The notes beneath the pieces are model-generated. The model worked only from the letters and a program-made list of their open reading frames with translations, ran no database searches and was not told where the DNA came from. From Tanypteryx hageni (taxonomy: Eukaryota > Arthropoda > Insecta > Odonata > Petaluridae), in the NCBI GenBank assembly GCA_028673005.1, contig CM054116.1:33266854-33330853 (forward strand): a DNA stretch of 64,000 nucleotides, written 5' to 3'. The stretch's first letter is position 1, and each line of letters starts with the position of its first letter. Shown here piece by piece: positions 41,257-56,800 of the stretch. The translations under genes were made by a program, and so were the position numbers.

Positions 41257-44200
41257 TTGTTTCAATAATAATGGAAAATATATCAACTCTTACCTCCATC
41301 ACTGTCAATGCAATCAAACTATAAAAGATTACCACATTTACAACCATTGGAATTTTAATTTATGAAAAGATATTAATTAAAAATTCGTTTTTGACATTCC
41401 TATTTTCATGCAAAATGAGTCCATTTTACACATAATTACTTTAAATGCAATAATATTTCAATTCTGCTTCCATTGTTGGTAAAAGGAATATCAGCATTAA
41501 ATTATTATGTAATACATGCATTACTTTAAATTCATTACAATTTTTTCATGGCGGTACTAGTTGAAATAACATGCATAAACATCCACAAATTCATAAATGA
41601 AAAACTTGATTTATTACAAAAGAACTAGGCTCTCATTATAACCTTTTAATTTAGTTTTACGGCAATTATTTTAAAACACTGCACATTAAATTATGATTTC
41701 TTTAATATATTAAAATGTTTAACATTTAAGAGATTTACTTTGCATAAAATTTTTACCCTATACCTCTCAGATTATATTATGAATACAGTAATTTCTTTAG
41801 ATAATTACAATTTAAATGGATAATTATTTTTTGATTTTTATCTCCTAAATGTAATAGTTGTACTAATTATCTGCCAATTTCCTAATAATGCATTCGACAG
41901 CCATTGACAATGTAAACAAAAATAGCTCTCTGAAACAAATGGAAAAGATCTTTTATTACACTTGTGAAAATGGACAGTGTATGTATAGATATACATAAGA
42001 CAATCTATCATATTGTACAAGAATGTTATGAAAGTCTCACGCATAGACGGCCATCAATGCTTTACCTGCTGGGAATTGTGAGTCCTTCCCTTCAAACGCT
42101 AAAATGAACTGCTTATAGAAGTTACACAATAAAAGGAATGATTTCATTTTAAAAACCTTTGTACAAGAGAGGGGAATGAGAGTTGTGTGTGGGCTGCAAC
42201 TGGAGTAAAATTCAAACAATATTAAAATATTAAATACAGGAAATTTTCATGCAATTTGTTCCACCTCATTTATTGCCAATTATTCCAATTTCATTCAGGG
42301 CAATTTACCCATTCCACACAACTTTCACAACCTCTAAAAGCCATTTCACACAATCCCAATGGCAATTATAGGGTTACAGACTGCAGACATGATTAATGAA
42401 ATAGAAGCCTCTTGATTCATCCCAGAATAGCACTTTCACTAAAAAACAACCGCTATACTGAGATAAAAATAGTTAAAAATAAAATGCCTTTAAGGGTGCG
42501 GTGTGGAATCTTAGCACGATGTTTATTAGTTTGTTTTCAGACAGTATGCATTACAAGTCCCTCAAACAATTACTAGCAATGCAGTTACTCGACAAACTTT
42601 TAACAATCATTTTCCAGTCAAAAACCAAGTTGTCAGCCAATTTTAATATGCAATGCATAAAAGGCTTGCAATCAAACTATCAAAAAACAAACTGCAGTAT
42701 TAAACAAAAAAGGAAATCACCACAATGTAGCATCATCCATTTAATGTACTTTTTATTCATTATTAAAATCAATGAAGACTTCAACATAAATTTTTATTCG
42801 TCCACACTACACCCCAGGAACCTAACTCTCAATCTCCTCTCCTCATGCCCATTCTTTCACAACCATAATAGGCACATCCAAAACTAGGCAGATTAAAATG
42901 TTCAAGGATGATTTTTGATGCACCAAGAGGAAATAGGGAATCATAGAATTTCTATTGTTGCATGATCTATATACTATAATTTTTCTCTATGAAAGAACGA
43001 ACTACAATGCAAGTCGGCGGCATTAAGGCCATGTCATCGATGTGCTTAATATGTACATCTAAGTAATTTTAAAAATGCTCTAGTCATAAATAATCACTTT
43101 CATATAAAAATACATTTCCTCAGTATTTTTCATCAATAAAAAGTAAATTTTACCCTAGTTAGATTATTACGATCTTGCAAAATTAGTGTATTTATTGTTG
43201 TTGTATAGCCATTTAAACCTGGATGCCAGACTTTTATGTATAATTTATACAAACTGGCAAGGTTAAGGTAATTGTAATAGTTTCATGTATGTTGAGGGTT
43301 TAATGAGTGAGAGGAGATGCATAAGAGTTAAAAATGTACTGTACATCAAATATATTACATTAGTGACCACAGAAGAGATTCACACTGCCAATTTTTAACT
43401 CTCAGACCAAGCAATTTCCATTCTTTCACCATGCGCCATTCGTTAAAAATGGCATTTTGCTTATGGAGGCAAAAAAAACACTAGTATGTTTCTAAGTTGT
43501 CTTGTTAAACACAAACTTCACAGTATTAACATTTGTCACTATAAAGTCTTTTGAAAATATTTATGCTGTGATCACTATACACACATGTACAAATATATAA
43601 TCCTTATAAATTACATCCTGAGGGGTGGGGGGGGGGACACTGGGAATGGGGGAGGTGGTTTGACAGTGTATTTAATCGTTTCTCTAATTTTATTGATCAC
43701 AACCCTATGACTACTTAAGCATAAACAAGGAGAAGAGGCTCAGCTGCATCGAGTGCTTGCACACTTAATGTTTTTCCAACCAAATACAACAAAACGTTTG
43801 ATGAAAGTAGCAAGGACAGGCAAAGATTTTTGTCTCTTTTAAATAGGGCTCTCAAAATATACTGGAGTGTATAAATCTTAGCATTTCTTCTTTTTCAGAA
43901 ATATATGAAATAGAAATGGCAAAACATGAAATATATTAACCTGCCTAAATTCTTCAGTTAAATAGTAAAACAATTTGTACACAAAAATTTAAAATTATGA
44001 AGGGGACAAAAATGTTAACAAGATAAAAGTACTTTTAATGTGCCTCACACATGGAGAAGTACAAAAGTGCAAGCAAAATAGTGGTGCCATCTTCATTGCC
44101 TCTTTCTTTAAATAATCTGTAACAGACCAATTCCATTGCAATGTCTTACTGCACAAAGTTTGTACTATTTTCAAAATGAAAAGCCATTAATAATAATAAT

Positions 44201-44859
44201 AATCAGGAAGTAAATGGACATTTCCTACATTAAATGAATAAGAAGTCAAGGGGGATGATAAAAATACCAAGCCTAAGTACAGAAAATCCACCTCAGAACA
44301 ACCTTCCCCTTGATTTGTGCAATGACAATACATGCTAAAAAAGGGTCTTTGAAAAGAGAATGATAAAAATAACGAGTTTTGAATGAAAAAATAAGGAGCA
44401 ACAAGACAAACTAGACGCAGGTGTATTTTAAATAGGGGTCAAGGGAGGTATTGCTTTTTTGTTTTATCCCCACTACTTAAAGAGGGGAGGCACAGATACG
44501 ACAATTCCACAACTTACAAGATACCCAACACTAAATGCAGCAGGATTGCCATTCAGAACACAAAATTGCAACACATTGTCAAGTTTTATAGTTTTGTCAT
44601 CACTTTACAAGTGCTGAAACCACCAATAAGCACCAATGTGATCCATGGCAATCTGATATTATAACCCTGATCTTCTATTTAATTTCTTCACTCGACAGAA
44701 TTTTACTTTCGCTACACTAAATAGCTTTGTCCCTTATTTTGAGGGAGAAATTTATGGGGAAACATATCACAGCAGAGTGAAACCAAATCACTGGAAATGT
44801 CTCCAGAGTAACCATTCATGGTTCACAACCATTCCAAATTTCACTGCCGCAATACCTCA
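41257..44859. other. 3' side of SIN3: long 3'UTR or spacer
   Basis: AT-rich, with short frames such as 42501-42887 (+) that show no domain. A G-run (GGGGTGGGGGGGGGG) lies near 43623. Part of this is probably SIN3 3'UTR, but I could not place its poly(A) site. Confidence 0.45.
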
Positions 44860-47800
44860 TTACGAGTCAATAGATGGGATATGGCTTGATGTTGACGACA
44901 CAACATCTGATGATCCACCAGAGATCAAATTTGTTGAGGAAGAAGACCCACAGGTTGTTGATGAAACTACTGACAATGTTTCTGCTGTTACATTTGAGGA
45001 CGGTAATGAGGATGATGATGCTAAAGAGGTTATTAAACGGTCCACACGATACCTATTATAAGGGGAATACGGAGGGCGGGTAAGGTCATTGTCAGTCACA
45101 AGACGAGTTCGGTTAGGAATAACACCATCCCCATGACCCAGTAACCAATCATTTGTAGAGCGCCGTTGTGCTTCCGATACATGCCGTGATAGCCATAGTT
45201 TATGCCATGCTCGGAACTTCCGGTTCAGCCTCAATGTCACCAACCGATGTGACTAGACAATTTGGAAAAAATTTGAAATTACCGCCAGTGAAAACACTTG
45301 AGAATAAAAAAAAAACAAATGATGGTTAAAATACTTTAAATGTGTTTACATAATCATGTATGCAAGCACACGACTTAGATAATAAAAACTTAAAATTAAT
45401 AAAAATGTTATCTTTCCTATACATTTGCTTTAAAATGGTATTAATAATAATATGTTAATCAAGTGGTTAATAAAAATAAAAATTCCATTAGAGTTAATTC
45501 AGTTTTAAAGAATTTAAGATAAATAAATGAAAATGATAATAAACAATTCAATAATTATTGACTGAATGCTTTTTATTTCAACATTATATATAGAGCATTC
45601 TTAATGAAATTAAACTAGAATGGCAGATTACAGCAACTGAAACATCCTTACCTCCCTTGCCCTCTGAAAAGCTTGGCGTTTATATAAATAATTCTCCTTG
45701 TTGATGACAAATACCATTGAATAAGAATTGAGGTTGAAGCGACATTCTGTATTGTCAGATGATACAAAGTTTCCTGGAGCACTATTTAATCTCTTCTGTT
45801 TTTCACTTATTCCAGCCCCCTCGCTCAACCGGTCCTCATTATCTGCCTTGTCTTCCTCCAAGCTATGAGGACAATTGAATATGATTTTATAAATTAGTGC
45901 TAGAAGCCATTATGATTTTCAAATAATTAATATTATTATATCATAGAATAATAGATTTCAATTAAATATTAACAGCATTTAACTTTTTAGCGAAGAATTA
46001 AATTCAGTGGTATTTTCAGATAATCTAATGAAAATCATCGATTTAAAATGCATTATCTTGCAGAATAATGAAAATTGAACTGGGCTCCAGGTTAATGAAA
46101 ATTACCTTATAATTGGTATGAGAGAAAAAAGAATTAATAAAAACGAATGCAAGAAAAATCACTGGATTTGATGCAGTGTAACTTATCATTTTCTATCTTG
46201 ATAAATCGAAAAGGACAAATCTTTCACTACATTGATGAGTTAATATTTTGAATGAGGTATTATGTGAATAATGACGAAGAAATTCAATTAGCAGGAATTA
46301 GCTGTTTATCTCTATGATCCATAGATGTCTATATTAGTATATGATATTCATATTCTAATTTCTATTCAGATGAATTTCTTATAAATGGCTTCAAAAATGA
46401 AACATATGACAAAAGAAAACCGCTAATAATAAACTTCTTTAACTATTAAATAACTCGCTAACCGTAATTCTGTAATTCATATGTGTATATATATAACTTT
46501 TGAGCTATAACAGAAAAGTTTAACTACCAATGCAATGTAATAAGAACAAAGCTCAGCATAATATGATTATAATTATGCAAGTCATGATGATTTGAAAATG
46601 AAATTCTTCATTGCCATTAATAAATAACATTGAATTATAATAACAGAAGCAATTAAAATTATTTATCAAGATATGGATGAAGGGTGAAAGTGGCTTAATG
46701 AAGTAATGATCATAAGTTTTTTTTGATTTGTGTATTCTCGGACTACTCCAAAGTAACAGCCAAATCAATGTCTCACAATTGTTTTACAGATTCAGTCAGA
46801 CATTTTCAGGAAAATGATATATTTAATCAGAAAAACCCCCAAACACAGGCCATCTGCAAGTAATATTCTTACCTGAATTAAAACTTCTGAAACAATACGA
46901 GGTGATAAAAGTGATATTGAAAAAAAAACTGCTGTTCAAATAATTACAGTTCTGAAGGCAATAGGGAAAGGGTATTGACAATCAGTAAAAAGACAATAGT
47001 ATAATGGCACAAGACACAAATATGTAAATTATTATGATTTCTCAAGGTTCTACAGTCACAAGTTTGCCATATCTTATAAAAAGGAAAGTTAGATATTAAG
47101 CCACTGTTTTTTTTTACTGGAATGTTGAAACACACACCTGCACTTGTCCTTCTGCTCCTTCTCCTCCTCTCCAGCACCAACCCTTCGCCTGTCCATCTCA
47201 TTGTCCTCTCTTTTCCCTCCTTTACCAGACTGCTTCCCACTCCTCCGAGAGTCACCTTCTGATACACTCTGAGAATCACCCTCCATCACACTGTCCCCTG
47301 ATCCCACACGGTTCTCACTTCTACAGTATCCTAACGCACCACCCCCTGCTCTGCGTCTCCACAGCCTAACATTTCTTGGTAGAAACACTGGCTTGCGAGA
47401 TGCAGAGGATGTGCCCCCAGGGGATTGCTGCAGTCCTGCTTCCGACTGTGGCAAGGAAGGAGAAGAACCATCTGCACGCATCAGCACTGCTGCGCCTCGA
47501 CTGTCCACTTCTCCACCTGAGCTTCCAGACACAAATCTTTCCACATATGCCCACTTTTCTGCTTCAGCTGCAGCTTCAGGTTCTTCCACTTCTGTGTCAA
47601 GCAATTCCACCGTCATACGGCAATCATATTTGTACTGCAACAAAGGAGAAGTCCAGGTTGAGTGTCAACATAAAATTTTATCTTATATCTATTTAACCCT
47701 AGATGTTTCGACACTTAGGCAACCTCTATAATGGCAAGTGTTGACTTTCTGACACTCATGAAAACCTAATTTAATTCTTTTTTTGAACAGAGGGCATGAC

Positions 47801-50800
47801 ATGCTAGTATTTGATATCCGCTGTATAGTTTAATTTTAGATGAAATGCAAGTAAATATAAAATGCACACTATGTTTTAGTTCCTATTATGAATAAATACT
47901 CCAAATTAATGCCTTCAAATAGCAGTTTAAGTAATTAATGGTGCAGTAAAATCTCAATTATCCGACTTTCAGTTTAACTGGCCAAAAAACAGATGACCTG
48001 TCTAATCATAGTCGGAAAGCATACATTGGTTGCATCTACCGAAAGTCAGTTCACGTGGAAGATCCTCGGAAGTCCGTTCACGTGAGAGATCACCCAATAG
48101 ATGATTCATGCAGGAGATTATTATGGCTAATTATTTAATCTAGTAAAATAAAAGTATGATTAAATATTCATCAAATGCCTTCTAATCAATAAATAAAACT
48201 TGCATAGTTTATGCGGTTTTTTAAATCAAGAAAAAAATCTGCAGGAATTAACTTCTTACGAGATGGCAACCCTACTGACAATTGATTCACGCAGGAGACC
48301 ACTGATTATTAAATTTTAATATTTATGGTAATAATATTTTACAATATAATTTTTACTTTCTCCATATAGAGAAAGTATTGTTTGCATGAAAAAATCGAAT
48401 TCGAGAATTCAACGGAAATACATGTTTTAAGGTCTCCTGAACAGGTTTTGACTATTTTCTCGATGATGTCTGAAGGGTGTGTCTGTAACCGGGATTTTGT
48501 GGGTGCTCAAACTCAAAAACTATTAATCAGATCAACACGAAATTATATATTTGACATTTTTGTTAAAGGGAAAAGAACTGATTAGTTTTTGGTGAAAATC
48601 GATCAACCAGAAGTCACATCCATTTTTTGAAATAGTTGCTTTAATATTTGATAAATGTAAAAACATACTGGAATAAAAGTTGTAGAAAATTAAATTTTCT
48701 ACAACTTTCGTTTGAAACATTTCCCCATATAATGAACTGTTGAAGAGATATTTTTAAAACAAAATGTTTTAGCTGCCACAACCACACCACCTACCACCAA
48801 CTATTGTAAACATTTTACACTCCTTTTTATTTTCTTAATTGTTGGAGATTCAGGACTATATCCAATATCAGAAGGCTATGATTTGAGTTTATTTCCGTTC
48901 TTTGTAAAATCTAAATTTTTTTTAGCAGTTCCTTAAAATATTTATTATCATTTAACCGATTTGGAATTTGTAGAAATATTACAGGTATGGAGAAAGTTAT
49001 GTGGTGGCAACATCAGATTTTTTTATTTAAATTTCACCATAAAATGGTATGAAAAATACTTAAATACATAATGTTCCTAAATGAGCATTGTTTCCATTAT
49101 TTATGAATTATCTGACTGTTCTTTCCCGCATATAGGTTGGATAATATAGGTTTGACTGTATTTTGATATGATAAAAGAACTACTTTTGCAGTTGAAAAAG
49201 TAATAGTCATTCTTTTCTCTTTTTAATTTGTATGAGTTTAAACAATCTGGTAATCATTTGTAATAGCAGAAAAATTAAGTACAGTCATACATCGCTTTGT
49301 GCGACTGTTTTAAGCGGATTCATTATAGTGCGAAGCAGACCTACGCCTACCAGGTGTTCAAAAAATGAAGACAGCCTATAATTGAGGCAACTTAACCATA
49401 AATGTATTAGAAATTCCATTTTTTTAGTCTTGCGGATTTTAGTAAAATTGTCTATGGATTTAGGGACAGGACCTGCCACACCCATACAATAAAAGAAACC
49501 CCCAGGAAAGTACACCATTTTTATCACTTGATCGATACTTATTTTGCGTTTTTATTTCTAAAGAAAGGTGACTTTCTGAATAAAACTTCCTCGATGATTT
49601 ATTTATAATTAGGATGGTTGGGATAAATGAAATAAAGAAATTTTTGCCTGAACATAATGAAGTTTTTAGTTTTCTATGCCATTTGAAAATTAGGTATTGA
49701 GGAAGACAAATTATTGAAAAAATGTAAAGATTTGCATATGGCGTTTATGTGTAGAAGCTGACAAAAAGTGTCCATGGAACCTATCCTCATTTACATAATG
49801 ACCCTGATTTTGGAGAATTTCATTTAGCATGAAATTTTCTGAAACCTATCTGTTGGGTAAAGCAAGGTATGGCTGTACAGATTATTCCATTTAATGAGAA
49901 AAAAATAATAAAGTCATATCGCGAATACGGAACATTAGATTGATAGGAAATTCAGAAAATAATAAGATTCATACCACATAGATTTTAAAACAGTTTTCAT
50001 CAGCAAGTGCCTGCTCTGCACGCCGCTGATAAGCCAACTCATATGGAGCATTTCGATGAGCAGTTGAACATAAGCCACCAGCACCACCTAAACCTCCATT
50101 AGTGGCTGCTCTTCTTTGCTCCCTTTGAAGCAACTCCACACAAGTTTGGCAGGACTCATCAGTAACCAAATGCTGAAGCTAAATCAAGAAACAATTGACA
50201 AGTGTTATAAAGAAAATGATTAAATTATATCACATTAAAGCATGACAGTGCAAAATACAACACTAACCTGCCGGACAGCATAAGTGACAACTTTGTCAAG
50301 AGTGAATGCAACATAAGCATGTATGCCAAACATTTCTCTTAAAGTATCTTCATAGGCACTGGCATCCATATTTCCATCTAAGACATTTTTTACCATGTCC
50401 AGAAATGCTGGGTAGTAATCTTCAACTTCTATTTCACCTGCGATGTGATAAAATAAAATAATTACATTAGTTTCAATTTTAAAGTTTTACATGGCATGAT
50501 AATTTTGTTATAGAAAATTACAATTAAAACTATAAAAAATGTCCAGCAAATTATAGGTGCAAAAGTAAAGACTTCCCAAGAAGTGGGGGACCTCTTTTAT
50601 GGGCCTAAGCTGTGGTGATTCTTCAAGACCTTAAGTAAAAAAAGAGATCTAGAGCAGCTGATCACCCTTGTTGGATTTCCGAGTTGAAAATTAATGAAAT
50701 AGCTGCAAATAAATATAATTACAGTCTAAATCAGAACTAGCACAATAAATCTCTTACTCTTGGGTTTAAGGCGAAGAGCAACAGCAGTTGATTCCTTGCG

Positions 50801-53800
50801 TTCCCGCCTTTCACGTGCTTCTTCAGCAGCTAAAGCCACAGCTCTCTCGTACATTCGAGTAAGCCTTTCACATAAAATCTGGTGTAGCCTCAAAAACAAA
50901 TACCAATTGTTATTGGCCATAAACAAGGTATAGCATTCCTCCTGAAAAAATATGTGAAACATCAATCAAGCATGAGATATTTTACTTATTAGATGGAAAA
51001 CAGCATAAATATAAGTACACAAGAAACATTCATTCTCAGCTCAAATTCCTTAACTTAATTATCAATCCAAGAAAATGTTTTCCAAGTTAAAAGCAAGTCA
51101 ACATTAAATTATTTTTTTAATTGGAATTTCTATAACAAAACAGAAAGCACTAAATTTTATCAGCAACAAGCCTTTTGATAGGTTAAACAGAAATAAGCAT
51201 GAATTAATAATCTGCACACAATATGGGCAAGCCTTACAGGATGTGCAGAAGTTGTGTGTTGAGGAATTGCAGAAGAAGCATTTTCTTCAAGGACTGATGA
51301 CTTATCACCATTGGCACAGCCAGATGATGCATTTCCATAAGAGTTTCCACCACCCATCTTGTTCATAGTAGTTTCTGATGGCTTCTTCCCTCCATCTCCC
51401 ATACCACGAGTATTGGCTCCCCTACTTCCTCCGTTTCCCTTGGTTCCAGAAACACCAGTCATATTGCCATTGCCTTCTTCATCCTCTTTGTCATCTATAG
51501 TCAAAGTAAGGTAACAGTAAATTGTATTTAACTTCAGACTTCAGTGAATCCAAAATTGCACAATTTTCATGACTCGGTGAAAACTTGCACCTAATCGCAA
51601 ATAAATTTCCAATACACCACCTTTTTGAATTTCGCGAAAACAGACGCAAAATCCAAATTTGCAAAGTGCAAGTCCTATTTTCCCATAAGATGCAATGTTA
51701 TTATGGGAGTACGGTTCCCATTCAACCTCTAAAATTCCCTTTTTTAACATAAATATTGCAGTTCAAAAGAAAATAAAGGAAAATGTAACAGCCACAGAAA
51801 ACCTAGCATCATAATGTAAAAAAAAATTCTTTCAATTATCTTCAAAATGCATAATAGCAAATGAAAACCCTGCATTACAAAGTGATTACACTTCTTTCAG
51901 CACTTGTGCAATTTACTTCCAGTGCATTATCGCATGCAATTTTCAAACTTCTTTTGTTCATTCCAAGGAAGTCCTGTAATTTAAATTGATTAACTGATGA
52001 AATGAAATGTACATAATGCACACATATATTCTTGGGTTCTGCAACAAACATTTCCAGGCCGTAAAAAAACACTAGCACTAAATAGTGGTAACATTTCTTT
52101 TATTAATTATGTTCTAAATGCGTAACAGAAAATCAAAACCTAATGTATGAAAGTGAAAATATTTCTTTTAATTGTTCCAAATATGTCACAAAAAAATAAA
52201 AACAAAGCATTAAAGTGGCAACATTTCTTATAGTAATCACATTCAATATAGGTAGGCGGCATAAAATCTTACGTTACAAGATTATAGCAATTCTTAGATT
52301 TACTAAACAAAATAACATTTCTCTAAATTACATTCGAAATACAAAGATAATAGTAAATGAAAACCTTACCAAATTATGGCATTTCTTTAAATTTTAAACT
52401 AAAGTTTCATGTCGAAAATAGCAGCTATGGCGGTGAAGTTCAAACTGAGCTACAAAATAATTAAGGCAAGAGTTATCACATTTGTTTACTTCAAAAACTG
52501 CTAATAATGATCATTCTAGGGCACCAAAGTTTAAACCGAACATCGAAAAAAAAGTAGACGATATGGTTGTTGGTATTGCAAATGGATGATGCAAAATGCA
52601 AATAATTGGCACGAAACAGAGGTAATGGTCATAAAAAATTTTGTCGTGAAGTGCAAATTCACAAACCGCAAGCACACGAAGTTCAAAAAGGTGGTGTAGT
52701 AAAACTGAAGTTCAATAAATCTTACTTTAAGTGCCCACTGATCACTCTAGAAAAAATTGTTTCAAGTGATAGATGTTGAATGAGGGGGAAAATAATACTG
52801 ATCCTACAGAATCCATTCTAAGAAAAATTGGACACTTAGAGAAGTATTATATTAGTACTAACTTGCTTAGAAGTAACAACCAATGCCAATTCCAACACAA
52901 TGCACCAGATGCTCATTGAGAATACTAAGTGGGCCATTAGATCAGGTGGCAACATTGCATGAAAAGCAACTCAATATATAAAATAATATTTACAATGATA
53001 TACACAATGCATTACATTTAATTTATTAATACAATGCATTTATACATATTCTTTAAGTTCACTATGCAAAAATGAGTAGCTTTCTACCTTGTAAGTACTG
53101 GTGGAAGGGGAATGGGTACACTAAGATTGCTGGCATTTTGCCCGTATCTTGTTACAAGTTAAACATATTTGTTACTTTTCGATTAGTGTACAAGTAGCAG
53201 ACGACAAGTACAACTGCAGTTTGAAGGGTATAACCACTATGAGTGTTTGATATAAACTTTGGTACTTGAAGTGAAGACTGGTTATTATTATGAATAGTTT
53301 TAAATAAGCTAACCCAAATCTTAGGACTGAAATGACAAATCATGTACAGTAGAGAGGCACCTCCTCTGTAAAAGGGAATGTATCATAAGGTATAAGAAGA
53401 TTTGAAAGAAATTTTAAGCTAATGTCGGTGCATTATGCTGAAGAAATTAACATTTGTGATGCAGGTAGGAAATATAACATGATGGAGGCAAATGTGCAAA
53501 GGTGGAAACAAGCGAAATAGAAACTTGAAGGTGCTACCGCAACACCAAAATCATTTAGTGAACCCAAATGAAGTTGATGCTATGAATCAGAAAAATAAAC
53601 TATAAAATTTGTGCATACTCAAAGAACGGATGGAAAACCAGTGTCAGATGAAATCAATTAATTGAAACCACTCAAGATCCCATAGCAAGAATTCAAGGCT
53701 AGTAATGGTTGGTATGTATGGATTATGTGTCTTACAAACTAATTGCTTTCCAGAAGCATGTAATTGCATTGTGGAAAATTCACGATCACCTTCTGAACCA

Positions 53801-56800
53801 AATGGGTAATGCAGACGAGACCCCTATTTATTTTGACATGCCATCCAATTACACAGTTAACGAAAAAGGCACAAAAAAGCGTCATTATGAGAACTTCAAG
53901 GAATGAAAAATTTGCATTACTGGCAGTGTTAGCGGATGGCACAAAGTTACTACTTTAAGTTACTTTTTAAATTGGTATTACAAAGTTTTTTACTGAATAG
54001 ACCCTGTTTTTTTATTGTGGTCGTCTTACATTCGAAATCGTCTTCCTTTCAGTTTCAGTTATTATATCTATAATATTTTAATAAACTTATATAAACTGCC
54101 TTAAAAGTTTTAATATTCAAAATAATATGTGCATCCAATCAAAGTAACTAGACAATATCTCAACCATGACATGCTCCTCTAACTAATGCTTTAATACCAC
54201 TTGAACAGGAACTAAAATTATTTTCACATTGAATTTCAGCATAATTACCATCATCTTCTCGTTCATCCTCACTAAGTTCCTGCCTCGGGTGAAAGAAGAG
54301 GTCTGGAATGAACTGCCTAAGGAGTTGCTTGATCCTTTGCTTGTCAGCTTTGTGAATTCCAGTCTGCCTTTTCACATGATGAATTAAAAGATTTGCAGCA
54401 TCATCCAAGACTGACTTGTCTTTATAAGGCAGCACTAAATGTGGACCACTACCTACTTCTGCACAGCCTTCTTCAGCCTGCTCATGTCTCTGTATAATTG
54501 CAGATAATATTTGTTTAATACATTTTCAGAATGGCTACTCTATATAAAGTAAAATTTAAGATACTAAATGGAAAAAATTCAGTAAATGCTAAAGAATTCA
54601 GCACAATACTATGACTTGATATGAACAGCAAAACCTTGCTAGTAATGAGCAATTGGGGGAAGAAGAGGGTCTGGATTAGCCGTAAGTCGGGACTTTCCTA
54701 AATATACAGAAAAATGCATTACGCATGTAAATTGAGTATAACAAACCTATAAAAATCCAAAACAGTACATACTTTACATTGACTTTGTAAATGATCAAAA
54801 ATAAATATAATTGGCAGGTCTTGATGCAGATGTATTATACATAGGTTACTGCACTGCTTGCTTTTCTTATAACTACTGCACTTTACACAACACTGCTTTT
54901 TATACATATTTTTAATTTTTTTTACATTTTTTCACACAAAACACATTCTGAGTCATTGTTGAATATTGGCAAAAGTGGCTCAGGCTGAACCTGGTCCAGA
55001 TTAACTGAACTCCGGACCAGTGGGTTATGGATTAGCAAGGTTTTACTGTGCGACCATCTAGAAAGTAATGAACAGGACGTTTCTAATTGAAAGAATACAA
55101 TTTATTAGAAAGAAGAAAGATTTTATCTAACTTACCTCATCATACATTGTTTCTATTTCATTGAAAAGTGATTTAGACCGTAAGGCCTTCACATCATTTT
55201 GTTTAAAGTTTATTCCCTGGTGATCAAGAGATTTCAAATAATACTTCTCATTTTGTTCACGCCAAACTTTATTGAAGCCCTTTTGTGCCTCCCTCCACTC
55301 CTCTTCCTTTGCTTTTAACCTGCGCAACACAACTGGAACAGCAACTGCAGGATTTCGTTTCAGGCCATCAATTATGTCTTGCGCCTTATCTCCATATATT
55401 CTGCAATAAAAAAAGCAAGACATCAGTCAAATGTCACCAAATTAATTAAAAGAAATTAATACAGGATAATGTGAGGTACTAATGTACATACCTGCGTAGA
55501 GCTCTTTGTTGGATTGTAGGGGAGCAACCTCCCAAGGTATCATCCAATCTAAACTTGAGTACTTCCTCTGGAGACATTCGGGATAATTTCTTTTGTATAC
55601 CTTCTAAAATTCTTATAGTATTTGCATTTGTCTCTATGACAACATCCAACTAAATATAAAATAAAAGCAGATGCAAAATTTGTCAATCAAAACTAAAATT
55701 AATTACATTGAATCATTATATAAGCCACAACATATTGAACTCATTCAGTTATTTCAGTATGAAGATGTAAAATGTCATTACCTCAAACCTTTCATCTTCA
55801 CAACGATATATGTATTCTTCATATTGAGTTTTGCGTGATGTAACAAATGTCGAATCTTCAGACCAAGTAGGAAATGAAACCCATGTATCATTTAGTACTT
55901 CCCGACAAAGAGTTGTGCGACCTGAACATTTAGGTTGCATATAGCTTTTTGGCAGGGCACAATAGCTAGCTCCCAAACGTTTACAAGTAGTGTAATCTGA
56001 AAATGAAAAAATAATAATTTTGAAAATTAAAGAAACTCGGGAAAGGCAAGATAAATCCAAATAAAAATAATTATTAAATTAGATAACTTACCAATTTCCA
56101 TTGCCAGATCTCCAGTTGGTCTATCTTGTCTAGCCACATTATTTGAAACAGGCTCCACTATTCCTCCACCTCCAAGCATGGAGCTACTACTGCCATCTAC
56201 ATGGCCAACAAATTCCTTGAACCAGCGGAACAATTCAGGAAATTTTCCCAAGAATGGAGTCACAAGCTGAACCAATTCAGATCGTGATACCACCTCTTGA
56301 TTATAAAGAACCAAGCAGCGTAGAAAATTTTCATAGATATCTTGACTTTTAAGAGCCTTCCGTACCTGTTGCAATAATAAAAGACAATTTTCAACAAACA
56401 ATTAACATTTGCATTAAATTAAAAATTGAAATATTGAATCTTCATACAGTATACTAATGAAATACATAAGGTTTTAGAGAGGGAAAAAGGAGAACCACCA
56501 AAAAGGTATAGGAAAAACCAGTACTCGAGCAAAAAAATCACAAAAAGTATTACCATGTGACAATAATGCATTAAGTAAAATTTATTGCAACGATAAAACC
56601 ATGAAAGTAACATCATTTTCACTACAATACAAGTGGATAAATACCAGTTCACACAAATGAATGGACATGCACAATTTGAGATGCCCTTTCTTACTTTTTT
56701 TTAATAGGTGAGATTCTGAAATAAAAAATGCATTTGCAAGGTGTCTTAAAATCAAATTTTCTTGTTAAATTTATATTTTGGTGCTTCTAAACAATATGTC

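Noticed and set aside
42501..42887. 128-codon plus-strand frame
   Set aside because: Low-complexity, AT-driven frame with no domain or exon context; likely chance in SIN3 3' sequence.
44777..45243. Acidic plus-strand frames opposite the last SIN3 exon
   Set aside because: The minus strand encodes the conserved SIN3 C-terminus and Ser-rich tail; the Asp/Glu richness is just the antisense of Ser codons.
47376..47731. Plus-strand frames of 106 and 112 codons
   Set aside because: They are antisense to SIN3 exon 47634-47138, whose splice sites and protein match the family.
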